Origin: Thozetella sp. PMI_491 | Taxonomy: Eukaryota; Ascomycota; Sordariomycetes; Chaetosphaeriales; Chaetosphaeriaceae | Assembly (NCBI GenBank): GCA_021432635.1 | Contig: MU270023.1 | Span: forward strand, 496,001 to 560,000 | DNA length: 64,000 nt | Direction of reading: 5' to 3' | Shown: in pieces, positions 1 to 11,088 of the stretch | How positions within the stretch are numbered: the stretch's first letter is position 1 | How the letters are laid out: each line of letters begins with the position of its first letter | Position numbers and translations under genes: made by a program | The notes under the pieces: model-generated | Seen by the model: only the letters and a program-made list of their open reading frames with translations | Told to the model about the DNA's origin: nothing | Databases searched by the model: none

Positions 1-1031
1 AAAAAATAATGCAAAACGCAGTGCTCCTAATTTGTCACCTGCACCAAGAGCCGTTAGAGTAAAGGCGCGGCACGGCAGACTGACACAGCCCTGATGCGAT
101 CCGAGAGAGAGGGTTGGAGGATAGCTACAGAACGCAGGCTTCGTTTCAACATAGCCTGAGCACTGTTTTCCCCATTTTCAGTTAGAAAATCGGCCAATTT
201 ATATAGGAATAGCTAGTGTATATTACTAGGCTATTCTTATAGCTGCGACCAAAGGCAGCTCGCAAGGTGCTCGTCGCTAGGAAGCACGTCTGGGATGAGG
301 CTGCGAGCCCCTCGTCTGTCAGTGATTTACTGTGATTTTTAGTAGATTGTCGCTGTGCTTGGGAGATATCGGGCGACAGAGACGGGATACATTGGCGCAT
401 AGGATTTCCGAGTAGGTAGGATCTTTAAACATCTACTCCTCCCACGAAATGCACAATTATTGCTTTGTCGAGAATTCGTGGTCTCAGTGTAATCATAGAG
501 CGGCGCATCGTGACCTATTCACTGCCGGTACTCTTCTTTCGCTTTATAGGAGATTCTTAGTTGGTCGCTACGGGGCAGAACCATCGGCTTCGAGCTAGCA
601 GCCACCTAAGGCACAAAGACACTAAAGGCAAGCGCCATTAGTAGCTGTTGCAGTCCGTGCTCAAAATCATTTTAGGTGTGCGAAAAGGAAGGGCGATTTT
701 GCAAATGCCTGTAACTAAAAGGTACTGTACTTGCGAAATTAAAAGGAGAGAAAAGGAGCATAACTCTACATCCTAACAAAGATGATCGACCCGGCGCTGC
801 CAAGTTAGGGTATGTATGTATGGTCCGCCGCGCAGAGTGCGTGCGGAGTGCGTACGGAGCGCGGGCGGACCAAAAACTCGTCCGGCCGACGGCCGCCGGT
901 TGGGCGAACGGACCCGCATGGCGGCTTATAAGCTTGAACAGCGCAGCTCAAGAAGGACCAGCTTGAGAATACTCAGTGCCAGCCTCGTCGTTTTCCTCCC
1001 TTCTTTCCCTTGTCTTTTAATTCCAACAGAA
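1..1031. other. Upstream spacer, no gene seen
   Basis: I see no convincing coding exon on either strand. The last 216 bases (816-1031) are open in the frame of the following gene, but they lack a good start context and translate to an Arg-rich, low-quality sequence, so I treat them as 5' leader. Confidence 0.5.
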
Positions 1032-2267
1032 ATGGGCGCACCGAAGCGCATCGTCATCCTGGGCGGTTCCTATGGGGGTCTCTCAATCGCGCACAACCTG
1101 CTCAAGCACACCCTCCCCAAACTACCCGTAGAGGACGGTTACCAAGTTATCATCGTCAGCCCATCCTCCCAGGTGATCTGCCGGCCGGCGGCCCCTAGGG
1201 CCTTGATCTCGGACGACCTATTTCCACAGGAAAAGCTGTTCGTCGATATCGCCACTGTGTTCGCGCCCTACTCGAAGCAGAGCTTTCAGTATCTCCAAGG
1301 TGCCGCGACGGGCCTCGACCACAAACAGCGAACAGTTCAGGTGGCCAAGAAGGATGGGAGCACGGAATCGATCGACTACTATGCCCTTGTCATTGCCACC
1401 GGTGCCTCGACTCCCTCTCCACTTCACAGCCTCAACAGAGATGAGACCTATCTCAAACAAAGCTGGGCAGACTTCCGAAAGCAGCTAAAGAGCGCACATC
1501 ATATCGTGATTGCGGGAGGCGGCCCTAGTGGCATCGAGACTGCCGGCGAGCTTGGCGAGTATCTCAATGGCCGGGCAGGCTGGTTCAGCTCCAAGCTCGA
1601 GGCGCCCAAGGTGCCGATCACAGTCTTGACTGCAGGGTCGAGGATCCTCCCTATCTTGCGACCATCTCTGGCCGACAAGGCAGAGAAGCTATTAGGCAAA
1701 GTGGGCGTCTCAGTCGTCAAGAATTCCAAAGTCCAGGTGGTGACCCCGGCAATTGCGGGCACACAGGACGTGGCGAGCAAGGCTACCATCACACTCGAGA
1801 ATGGCAAGACGCTTGAGGCAGACCTCTACATCCCTGCGTTCGGTACCACGCCGAACACCGCCTTCATAGATAAGGAGCTGCTCGCGTCTGACGGCCGTGT
1901 CGAAACCAACACCGCGACCCTACGCGTCGAAAAGGCAGGCCCGCGCGTCTACGCGATCGGCGATGCGTCCACGTACGCGCGGCCCGCCGTCCACTCCCTC
2001 CTGAGCGCCGTCCCGATCCTCGCATCCAACATTAAGCGTGACCTGCTCCTCGATGCTAAGGTAGCTGTCGGGGTTCCTGCCGAGCGGACACATACAGAAG
2101 ACAAGCGCGAATCGCAGCTCGTACCCATTGGCAAGAGCAAGGGCGTCGGTGCGATGATGGGTTATCAGATCCCTAGCTTCCTTATATGGCTGCTCAAGGG
2201 GCGAGACTATTGGCTGTGGACCACCAGCAACCTCTGGAATGGGAAGCAGTGGGCGAAAGAGTCTTGA
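1032..2267 (+). CDS. FAD-dependent pyridine nucleotide-disulphide oxidoreductase (AIF/AMID-like)
   Basis: Single exon, 411 residues. The start is the ATG at 1032 because the family's FAD-binding strand begins right after it: MGAPKRIVILGGSYGGL, a variant GxGxxG dinucleotide-binding loop. A second loop for NAD(P)H (IAGGGPSGIETAGELGEY) lies near residue 160. Near the C-terminus come the conserved IPAFGTTPNT segment and an FAD-contacting VYAIGDAS motif. This order (FAD loop, NAD loop, ATG-like, GD) is that of the two-dinucleotide-binding-domain family containing AIFM2/AMID and type-II NADH dehydrogenases. These proteins move electrons from NAD(P)H to quinones or other acceptors. The substrate cannot be read from sequence. 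No clear mitochondrial presequence is visible with this start, whereas the open frame upstream to 816 would add a basic stretch. Confidence 0.85.
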   Translation: MGAPKRIVILGGSYGGLSIAHNLLKHTLPKLPVEDGYQVIIVSPSSQVICRPAAPRALISDDLFPQEKLFVDIATVFAPYSKQSFQYLQGAATGLDHKQRTVQVAKKDGSTESIDYYALVIATGASTPSPLHSLNRDETYLKQSWADFRKQLKSAHHIVIAGGGPSGIETAGELGEYLNGRAGWFSSKLEAPKVPITVLTAGSRILPILRPSLADKAEKLLGKVGVSVVKNSKVQVVTPAIAGTQDVASKATITLENGKTLEADLYIPAFGTTPNTAFIDKELLASDGRVETNTATLRVEKAGPRVYAIGDASTYARPAVHSLLSAVPILASNIKRDLLLDAKVAVGVPAERTHTEDKRESQLVPIGKSKGVGAMMGYQIPSFLIWLLKGRDYWLWTTSNLWNGKQWAKES

Positions 2268-2555
2268 TCACCCGGGCAGGTGTTCGCGCGTTTGGTTAGG
2301 GTAGCCGTGGCGGTCTGGCAGGTCTCATAATTCTGTAGGGCAGGGACTGAACTGTAAGGTCATGTAATCAATTCAATTCGCTATGTCTAGAATAATGCCC
2401 TCCCAATGCAATTCGTATTTTGTCTATGAACCGGGAACCCCGGACCCTGGTATATGGAGATGTGTGCAGAACACAACGGAAAGTTTCTATAGGGAATCAT
2501 CTACTAATGTGACGAGACAGGATGGTGTCTTTACTACCCACGGCAGTTCCGTGGC

Positions 2556-4304
2556 TTAGTAGACCGGGACCTTGAAGGCAGGGAAAGTGTAGGTCCAGCT
2601 GTCAATGGAGGCCGAATCGTCCACACAGTCAAAGGTGCTGTCATCCGACCAGAGGGGCCGAGTGGGCCACTGGCAGAGTAGCTGGATCTCTCCCGCATTG
2701 GTGCCCGAGGAGACAGTCGAGTTGAGCCGCGTCGGCTTCACGTCGTTCTCGACCCAGTCGATCATGATCTCCATGTTGTTCTGGGGGTAGGGTCCGGGCT
2801 GCAGCGAGTTGGTGCCGCAGTGGCCAGCGCCGGGGACCAGGTAGAACTGGTACCAGTCCTCCAGCGCGGTGAGGCTCTCATCGTCGGAGAGGTCGCCGTA
2901 CATGATGGAGCGGACTGACTGCCAGTAGTGGACAGATGAGGCGGCCGGGATAGAGGAGTCGGACTCGCCGTGGTAGTGCAGCAGCTTGCCGCCGGTCGAC
3001 TGGAACGGGCGGAGGTCAGGCAGTGTGGTTTGCAGGCTGTCCAGGTACCGCAGCATGCCGGTGTTCATCCAGTCGACCAGAGTGTCATAGGTGACGTTGT
3101 TGAGGTCCGAGAGGTTATCGAGGTCCAGTAGCTGGACGAACTTGGTGACATACTCGCCGCCGGTGGAAGGGATGCTGAGCTCCCAGGCCCCGGTGTCCGA
3201 GTTGTAGACGGTGCTGGCATCGCCAAGCTCCGAGGCAATCTGCCAGGAGAGGTAGGCCCGGTCGCCGTCTGAGTTGAAGACGCCGTCGTAGATAGCCTGC
3301 GCCACCGCAACGCCCTCAGCCGTGACGGTGCCGCTCTGGGCCGGCTGGTAGCTGGTTGTGCTGCCCTGCGCTTGGCGCTTGTTGAAGCCGAAGCCGAGCG
3401 AGCTGCTGTTCTTCTCGGCGCAGTAGTAGGACTCGCCGACGACGGAGCTGAGGTTAAAGTTGAGCTTGCAGAGGTCAGTGCGGGACACGACGCCGTCCGT
3501 CCGGCCATCGAGCGGGTCGCACGCGGCTATGGTGGCGTTGACGATTAGGGCCAGCTCGCAAGGCGGCGGGTAGTAGTCCATCGTGTGCTCCACAGCGGAC
3601 GAGTACACATGGAGGACCTGCTGCTGGGCGAAGCGGAAGGCGGGCGCGCCGGCAACAACACCGTCATACTCCTCGCCCCACCGCTGCACCTGGCTCATGC
3701 CCTCGCGGCCGCCATCCGAGCAGCCCTCGAAGTAGGTGTAGATCTTGGTGTCGCTAGCCAGGCCGTAGAAACCCGGGGTGATGGCCTTCGCGACCTGGGT
3801 CATCTCGCCTAGGGCCTGGTATCCGAACATGTGCGTAGCGTCCCAGTTGATTGATCCATTGCCGTACAGCACCACCTCGTCGTAGCTGTTGCTGAAGGCA
3901 TCATAGCCGGCATCGGTGGCGCCGCTGGCCGCGCCGTAGGTAATACCACCGGTCGCGTCGCTCGATAGGGAGAAGCCACCGCCGCCGCCGACGTAGAAGC
4001 GGTTCTGGAACTCGTCGGGGCTCGGGAAGGCATACTTGAGGACCACCTTGTCGCCCTTGCCGGTGTGTGTGTAGCTGACAGTCACGTTGCAGTAGGTGAG
4101 CGTGGTCGTGCTACCCATGCCGCCGCCGGTGGCGTTATATAGAGCGGCCGCCGTCACCGAGGATGGAATTAGGTCGATGCCGAGCAGAGTTCCGTTGGCA
4201 GGCAGGGCGGCCTGCACGTTGGAGACCGTGCAGAGATCGTCTAATGTTGCTGCGAGAGCGGTGGTGGCTAGAGCCGCCATGGCCGCTGGTGAAGATCGGC
4301 GCAT
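2556..4304 (-). CDS. Secreted tannase/feruloyl esterase family hydrolase
   Basis: Single exon, 582 residues, within the usual size of the fungal tannase/feruloyl esterase family (PF07519). The N-terminus MRRSSPAAMAALATTALAATLDD is a short signal peptide; Met9 is an alternative start. The family's CS-D-HC arrangement is complete. The nucleophile motif is EGCSDGGREG, with Cys next to Ser. The acid is in HGESDSSIP, and the catalytic His is followed by the partner Cys in GAGHCGTN. Those two cysteines form the disulphide that supports the triad in this family. Many N-glycosylation sequons are present. The likely role is extracellular hydrolysis of gallate or hydroxycinnamate esters from plant phenolics; sequence alone does not decide between tannin and feruloyl substrates. 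Confidence 0.88.
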   Translation of the reverse strand: MRRSSPAAMAALATTALAATLDDLCTVSNVQAALPANGTLLGIDLIPSSVTAAALYNATGGGMGSTTTLTYCNVTVSYTHTGKGDKVVLKYAFPSPDEFQNRFYVGGGGGFSLSSDATGGITYGAASGATDAGYDAFSNSYDEVVLYGNGSINWDATHMFGYQALGEMTQVAKAITPGFYGLASDTKIYTYFEGCSDGGREGMSQVQRWGEEYDGVVAGAPAFRFAQQQVLHVYSSAVEHTMDYYPPPCELALIVNATIAACDPLDGRTDGVVSRTDLCKLNFNLSSVVGESYYCAEKNSSSLGFGFNKRQAQGSTTSYQPAQSGTVTAEGVAVAQAIYDGVFNSDGDRAYLSWQIASELGDASTVYNSDTGAWELSIPSTGGEYVTKFVQLLDLDNLSDLNNVTYDTLVDWMNTGMLRYLDSLQTTLPDLRPFQSTGGKLLHYHGESDSSIPAASSVHYWQSVRSIMYGDLSDDESLTALEDWYQFYLVPGAGHCGTNSLQPGPYPQNNMEIMIDWVENDVKPTRLNSTVSSGTNAGEIQLLCQWPTRPLWSDDSTFDCVDDSASIDSWTYTFPAFKVPVY

Positions 4305-4459
4305 TATGGGGACTGTGGGGAAGGAATAGGGGAAACGAAAGGAAGCGACTGTATAGGGGGTGAGATCTGAAGCGACAGATGTTCAGCGAGCGTTGTGGTG
4401 CAGCGAGATGCTGTGAGAAGAAACAAAATCGCATCAACAGCTATAACATCATGTCTCTC

Positions 4460-4465
4460 TATATA
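4460..4465 (-). promoter_or_regulatory. Possible TATA box of the tannase gene
   Basis: A TATATA hexamer lies about 155 bases upstream of the tannase start codon. It is palindromic, so the strand is assigned only by position. Confidence 0.3.
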
Positions 4466-6179
4466 GCTCCCTTTCCCCCAAGTGGCCCCTCATGTTCGTA
4501 TATTGGAGCACTCGAATAGGAGATTATGGTGGATGCGGAAAGCCCGCCCGCAGCAGCAACGAGAAGCCACTGACTCGAGCTCAGCCACGGACATCGTCGA
4601 TGTCCATGACGACGCACTAAGCTGCACCATGTCCGCGATGGGGTGCCATAAGGTGCCAAGCTGCAAGCAGACATAGACCGGCCGGTAGTTGAGGCGCAAG
4701 TCCCGGTGCCACCCCGATGAGGCCCCGCAACCCGATGGCCGCCACGTAACGGCTTTGAGGAGGCGCAGGTTTATGTAGTGCGATCTGCCTCTCGACGCGA
4801 GCGTTAGCGAGCATCAAACTGGATGAAAATTCGCTAGGCTCGGTTCGCTCGCTAAGCTCGGTTGTGGGACGGTCACTCGGTTGCGAATACAGGGGCTCAT
4901 CCTTTCACAGCTAAATTGGCCCGTGGCCCCTATGTGCCCATTGCGGGCTCTAAGTGCCAACCCTGCTCTTGACTGCCAGCTAAACCACCTAGCCTAGTGC
5001 CGATCGTCAGGGTCTGCGACGCACGTCATTGGGCAGAACTGCGCCGCACGACTCGGAGCGCTAGGGCAGCCTCCTAAAAATAATCTCAAGGTGACGCGTT
5101 TCTGAGAAAAATCCAGCCGAGGGCGTTGGTTCGTCCTTTGTTCCTTGGTTGAAAAGGTATTCATTCAAACGGCCGGAATCGGATGGATCTTGTTGGCTTT
5201 CTCTTGGACGTTTAAACTATAGCTACCCACGGACCGAGTGAGGCTGGTGCGAGATTAAACAGGGAGTGGACAATCAGTTAAGCAAACCCACTACGAAGGC
5301 AAGGGTGCTTAACTTATCTATCGGCGCAATATGAATACCATCAACATGAAATTGACTAGGTAAACATACCTGCCTAGCTAATCAGGTGGTGGCTGCGGAG
5401 GTGTTGAATTGCTGCTCTAGTCCAGTTTACCGGATTGCTCTTGCTATTAACCAAAATCTCTCAACTTTTACTTGTATAGCAGCTGTACCCCATCTCCAGC
5501 TCCTTGCTCCTTGCTACTGTTCAGCTGAAGACCTCTAGGATTCGTCCTTTTGTTATGATGGAAGGAGATGAATCTCGGCGCAGTTGACAGCCCAACCAAC
5601 TGCTTGGGCAGTGGAGCATCACCACTGACCGTTTCATGCCAACCAGATCCTTCGCATACCTAACTTATTTGATGGAGCTCCATCGACCTTTCATCTCTTC
5701 TCTCTCCACATCCCGCAAGGTGGATACAACCAACGTCAGAGAGTTTCCATAAATGTGGAGGGTGCTTTGTGGAATTGAGGTCGGCCCCCCTCCGTTCATC
5801 ACCGTGAATGACTAGAGGGTAGCGTACTTATCCCACAAATCGGGTTTAGCAACGAAGTCCTAATGCGGCTGCCAACATATATAAATGCATACGAACTCGC
5901 TACCGCCGAGTTTAATCTTAGAATTCATCTATACAATTACAACATCTTATGAATGGTCTGTTCGATGACGTCTGGTATCTTCTATGCGCAGTAACACACT
6001 CCGTTGTTGAATACACTAAATTCAGATACCTGCAACCATATGATGCGCTGTCCCACCAGCTACTCGCAGGCCTTGAATTCTGGTACGCTTCATTCTTACT
6101 CGGATTTTGCGGCACTCAAATATAGGGAAAGGATCACCGAGATTAACCTGGTATTGGCGATTGTGGTTATTGCTTCCCG

Positions 6180-6710
6180 CTAATCCAACCCAATAGCTTC
6201 GCTCATGGCAAAGGTAAATGTATTTTCCCGGTAAGATCGAAGCTTGTTGCCGAATACAGAAGTCGAAGTAGTTACTGTGCCACCGCCATTGTATCGGATG
6301 AGTACCCAGGTACGACCTCTTGGCGGGGTGAATGGTCTTTCGCTTTGCCACTGCCTGATGCCGCGCACGGCCTCCTTGAAGGTCATGCTCAACATAGGTT
6401 ACCTATTAAATTGAAAGTGATCGAGACCATTTCGAATGCAATTAGATTGCATTCTCTATCACCTTGGCCAACCCTATCGTGATGTTGATCGAAAGCTCCG
6501 TAGCAGTTCACAAGCCAGGGCAGGTACGTATATGGCGAAGCTTTGGTGATCTACAGAGTCCCACCCACCTACATACAGGGTAGCAATCTCACGTGCTGTG
6601 CAACCCACATGCGGCCCCCAAGTATCAACGACGAGTGCGCTGGCAGACGCACAGCATGCCAAAAAGACCCAACATATCCCAAAGTTCCCGCAGAGTCAGG
6701 TCTCTAGTCG
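6180..6710 (-). pseudogene. Possible decayed secreted-protein gene
   Basis: On the minus strand a hydrophobic, signal-peptide-like stretch (ICWVFLACCASASALVVD) is followed by DTWGPHVGCTAREIATLYV and a splice-donor-like GTAGGT. Downstream, 6180-6395 encodes another protein-like segment (FKEAVRGIRQWQSERPF). The signal-like frame has no ATG between its upstream stop and the hydrophobic core, and I could not join the pieces into one clean model. It may be an inactivated gene or chance. I recognise no family. Confidence 0.2.
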
Positions 6711-6955
6711 GAGCACACCGGCACTTGGGAAATCAGCCCTTCCCGTTTCGGCTCTGATATGCAGCCAGAGGCTATAGACGTGTATTGCCTACCCACGCAG
6801 CGCGCGCTACATACGAAGTCTATGTATCATGAAAGGGAAGGATATTACAAAGCAACATATGCAGACTGTGAAACGCATCAACTTTTTGGCTGAATCGACA
6901 TATACGTGTCCAAGCCGAAGGTGAAAACAAATTTGGCCGGCCGGTTGACTCCCAT

Positions 6956-8800
6956 CTAGTAAGTGTACCTGAAGTTCTTGTTCTCCTTGTCCGTCATCGA
7001 AGCCCAGGCCTCGGGCGACTTGTAGGTCTCCTCCGAAGCCTCGCGGGGGTTGCCCCGGCGCTTGTTCTCCCACATGTAGTAAGCAAAGAGCGTCATAGTG
7101 GTAATGGCGCATCCAGCCAGGGTGCCCATGACGGCAAGCTTGGCAGGGCGGTACTCAGGAGCATCACGGGCCTGGAACGTCTGGGGTCCAATGATGTTGC
7201 CAATAGAGAAGGAGCCGCTGACCATAGCGGCCGCGAAGGCGCGCTTAGTCGAGCCGGCAACGTTGGCGGCGGTCCACTGCGCCACGTCAGTCATGTTCTC
7301 TAAATGGCACTAATCGAGGGGAGCAAAGCCCGACTTACGTTATAGAAGATGGCGAGAGGAGCCACGACGGCGTTCACAAGGTAGATACCGGCGAGAATAC
7401 CGTTCTTGTTGCTGCTGGGGAGGAAAGACATGAGCGCACCACCGATGATGCTGCGTCACAGTTAGCGCCCATTCGCCTGTTTCTCGTCGCGTGCTGCTCG
7501 AGAGCTTACCCAGGAATGATGCAGACAAGGACCCAAGCCCAGCGGTGCGACTGCTTACGAACACCGAAACCGACGAGCAGGGTGAAGAAGATGCTGACGG
7601 CACCCGAGGGCATGTTCATGAGGGCTGACTGTCTAGGGGTGTATCCGAGACCCTTGATGAGGGTGGCAGAGTAGGTGGTGACGACACCGCTGGAAACCGA
7701 GAGCTAGGGACGAAATACAGTTAGCGAGTTTCTCGCAGTACGGAAGTTGGGAGATGGGCCCTGAGGACTAACCAGGATGGTCGACAGAATCATCAGGTAG
7801 ATCTGAGGGTCCATTAAGGCCTCGAGGATCTGCTTAGGGCGGAAGACGCGGTTCTCGACGCCGGTCTGGTTGACCGAGATGTGCTTGAGCAGCGAGACCT
7901 TCTCGTCATCGCTAAGCCAGCCGGCCTTCATGGGGGTATCCGGAAGGAGCAGGATGGTGGCAAGACCGATCAGGATGGTGATGCAGCCCAGGGTGATGAA
8001 CATGATGCGCCATCCGGAGAGCGAGGCGCCGATAACGCCCTGGAACCCGTACGAGACAGCACCGCCGACGATCTGGCCGATACCGAGACCGAGATACCAG
8101 AACGAGAAGCGGGGAGCCTGCTCCGACTTGGTGTACCAGCGGCTGCTGATCAGGAGCAGGGACGGGCCGATGGTGGCCTCGAAGACGCCGATGAAGATAC
8201 GGGACGCCAGCAGAGTCGGGTAGTTCTTGGCAGCACCGCCGGAGGCAGTGGCAACACCCCAGAGCAGCACGTTGGCGCCGAGCCACTTCGCCGCGGGGAC
8301 CTTCTGCAGGAGATACGCTGACGAGTAGTGTTAGATGGCTTTGCTTTTGCGAGTAGACGGCGGGGCAGGAAGATAACTTACTGTTGGGGACCTCAAAGCA
8401 GAGCAGAGCGACGAAGAGGAAAGTGGCCGTGTCGGAGAAGTTGTTGCCGACAAGCCCCAACTCGGTGTTCATGCCCATGACGGCAGCGTACTAAGGGAAA
8501 ACCTCTGTCAGCTCGTTGCCCTATAGTAGTCGATAGTAGCCGGAAAGCGGGGCTATGATGCGGAGCACTCACGTTCAGGATGACCTTGTCCAGGAACTGC
8601 ATCGTGTAGCACAGGAACATGATGGGCACGATGTGGAGGTCGATCTTGCGGCGGAGCGCCGTCAAGTTGACCGAGTTGCTCGCATCGTCGTGTTCCTTGA
8701 TGAAGTTGTAGGCCACATCTAGGTCAGAACGGGCATCGACGCCCTTGTCAGACGCCTGACTGGTGTCCATCTCGTGGCCTTTTTCCTCGTTGATCGACAT
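6956..8800 (-). CDS. MFS transporter, allantoate permease/Tna1-like (DHA-type anion:cation symporter)
   Basis: Six exons: 8573-8800, 8382-8490, 7773-8317, 7510-7703, 7339-7450, 6956-7297. All junctions keep phase, giving 509 residues. The protein begins MSINEEKGHEMDTSQASDKG, has a hydrophilic N-terminus, then IVPIMFLCYTMQFLDKVILN as helix 1. It has the family-typical SRIFIGVFEATIGPSLLLIS and the basic loop before the second half. The second half includes GYTPRQSALMNMPSG and ends in a hydrophilic tail. Length and motifs match the Dal5/Tna1/Liz1 (ACS) branch that imports allantoate, nicotinate, pantothenate and similar organic anions. The exact substrate is not readable. The last intron (7298-7338) is only 41 nt. 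The 5' flank is pyrimidine-rich on the sense strand, as in many fungal promoters. Confidence 0.87.
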
Positions 8801-11088
8801 GGCTCACGGAGTAAGCAGATCAGATCGACCACAGATCGGAGCGGGTGGGTGGTGGTCCGAGGTTATGGGGGAAACCCAAAATCGCGTATCGGCGGGTTAC
8901 GGGCGGGCACAGACAACAGACAAAGCAGACAGAGGGGAGGGGGATATGCAGTCTGCGAGACACGACCGTCAGATGTAACGCCGACGGCTGCGAAGCGCAG
9001 AGGAAAAGGGGGGCGGGTTGCGAAGGAGCGGAGGAAAAAGGATAGAGATCGACAGCTGAGAGCGGAGAGAGAAAGAAGAAGGAGGCATGGAAGGAAACTG
9101 ATACCTCTAAAGAACACGGCACGGAAGCTTCTCGGAGCTCTATTTGGGGGGACGCACCCCATGGTCTAGAATTGGACGCATATCCACGACGAGCATGCGA
9201 CCCTGCAATATCCGTTGCGGGCTTTGAATATTGGGCAGGGCTCTGGGACAGGAACGGAAAGGAGAACGCAAACGACGGGGGTGGGGGAACGCCCAGCCGG
9301 TATCAAGGGCGCGAGGGCGAGGAGGGAAGGGGGAGGGCAAGGAAGAGGAGGGTTGATGATCCAGATGGTGGGGACAGGAGCGCGGGCCATGCCGTGCACA
9401 CTGTGGACGGTGGTGTGAGCGACTCGGCTTTGCTGCAACTATCGAACCAAGGGAACTACTCGGTAAGCACGATAATTATTGCATGCCTAGAATGCCCAGC
9501 ACCCGCACGACAGCGTACAGCGCACCTCCCTCGGGGTACTCTGCAGCGGCGACCCTCGCAAGCCTGGGCCAGAGCAGGGGTCGGGGGCCTGCCGCGGTCC
9601 TTAGCGGACCCGCCCGCAGCGCAACCTCTTGGCCCTGCCCCCTTCGAGCCCTCCTTGCCCTCTTCTCCCCGCCCACCCCCGCGGGGTGGAGGGATGTCTC
9701 CCGCTAGCATGGGACCTAGAACACGTAGTGTACGGCAGCCATCTTAAGCTCGAACTTTGTTGCGTGGATACCGGAGCGGATAGCGCCTGGGCTGCACATC
9801 CATTGTTCCACCATTGCCTTCGCGCCGTTGCAAGCCAGTTTTTGATTTTCTTGGGCTCTGCCAAACTCTCGCGTGCGTCATCCCGAGTAAGACGGACATG
9901 ACAGGATGATTGGAGAAAATATAGTGGCTTGACCCCCCCCCCCTTTCTTCAGTGGCGTTCGGCCGGTTGTTTCGACCCGCAGAATCGTTTTGCGCGGACA
10001 CGCCCCCCCTTCTCAGACCCCGGCCTTCCTATTACGAAGTACTTTTGCGCCAACTACACATTGCTACCACCTAGGACCAATCTCTGGCGGGCGAGGGCGA
10101 TCCACCACTCGGCATCCTCCCCCACGCACCTTCGCATTGGTTGGCTGCTGGCTGTTCTCACTGGTCGTCCCGGGCGCAGGCCTGCATGAAGGCTAATGCA
10201 CGTTAGTCGCTCTGCTTTCCTAGTACCCTACCTCGCAACGGCGTTGAACTGGTCTGCCCGGTGGCCTGATTCAGCAGTTTTCTTTTTTTTCCTTCTTCTT
10301 CTCTGCTCTCGTTATGGTCTAGCTAGAACCCACCCAGTGCCCCGGGGCCGCGAGGTGGTCCAGGAGAAGCCTGTCTTACCTGCCCACAAGGCCCCGGTTT
10401 GTGCTCTGTCCAATAGCTCGCTCGTACGAGGTACCTCCCCTCCGTGGCGAGGGAAGTGAGATGATTATGTAGGTCCAGGGGTGGGACGCCGACATATTGA
10501 TTTCCTGGATATTACCTGTGATAAGTTTTTTCTGGACTTCTTCCCCCGTCCAGCAGGTCGAAAGCTTAATCCGGGCGAGGGAACCACCCTTCCCCCTTAT
10601 GCTCGCTCCGGGCGATGGGATGGGGTGCGGTCGTAGTGCCAGCCGCGTCTGCGGTGACAGCAGCTCATGAAACAGGGGATGGAACATCCACCGGTGCATT
10701 CTGGGCGCCCAGGACCCCCCCGTAGAAGGAGGCAGGGACGGTTCCAGAGCAGTGAATCAAACGGCTCCGTGGACGGAATCCTACGTACCCTCGCAAGCCT
10801 CGCGAACTCGGGGCGAGGGACCGAACCTGCCTTGTCGTGTCGCCATCGACGAGGGGACGAGGGGACGAGGGCACGAGTGAATAAAAGGAAGCTTCGATTG
10901 CAGATCCCTCGCCTTCTCCACCAGACCCTCTCTTGATCGTCCTTCTTTTATCTCAAAATATCAAGAGGTCCCTCGTTCTCTCTGGGCCTCGGACCTGTGC
11001 TGCTTACTTAGGTCGATCTCTACCACCGATCTGTTTAAGTGTGTCTTATATGTGCTTGTGCCTGCGTGCGTGAGCCTAGTTGGTCATC
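8801..11088. other. Promoter-length spacer between divergent MFS and Pth11-like genes
   Basis: GC-rich, 2.3 kb, with many overlapping open frames on both strands. None has a family motif, a good start, or consistent splice signals. Positions 8980-9120 are strongly purine-rich on the plus strand (CT-rich leader of the minus-strand transporter). Short direct repeats of GACGAGGG occur near 10850-10877. I read the interval as promoter and untranslated leader for the two divergent genes. Confidence 0.5.

Larger units (their letters stand above)
4305..6955. other. Spacer between tannase and MFS genes, mostly empty
   Basis: This 2.6 kb stretch has no complete gene that I can assemble. It has scattered short frames, several runs of A/T-rich low-complexity sequence, and one patch (about 6180-6710, listed separately) that may be a decayed gene. 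Confidence 0.45.

Noticed and set aside
3065..4033. Minus- and plus-strand frames inside the tannase gene
   Set aside because: Shadows of the tannase reading frame in GC-rich codons.
9172..10699. Overlapping open frames on both strands (up to 191 codons)
   Set aside because: GC-rich, Arg/Pro/Gly-rich in all frames, with no motifs, no splice structure and no start context. They fit promoter or leader sequence of the flanking genes.
10851..10877. GACGAGGG short tandem repeat
   Set aside because: Only about three imperfect units; ordinary low-complexity sequence near a promoter.
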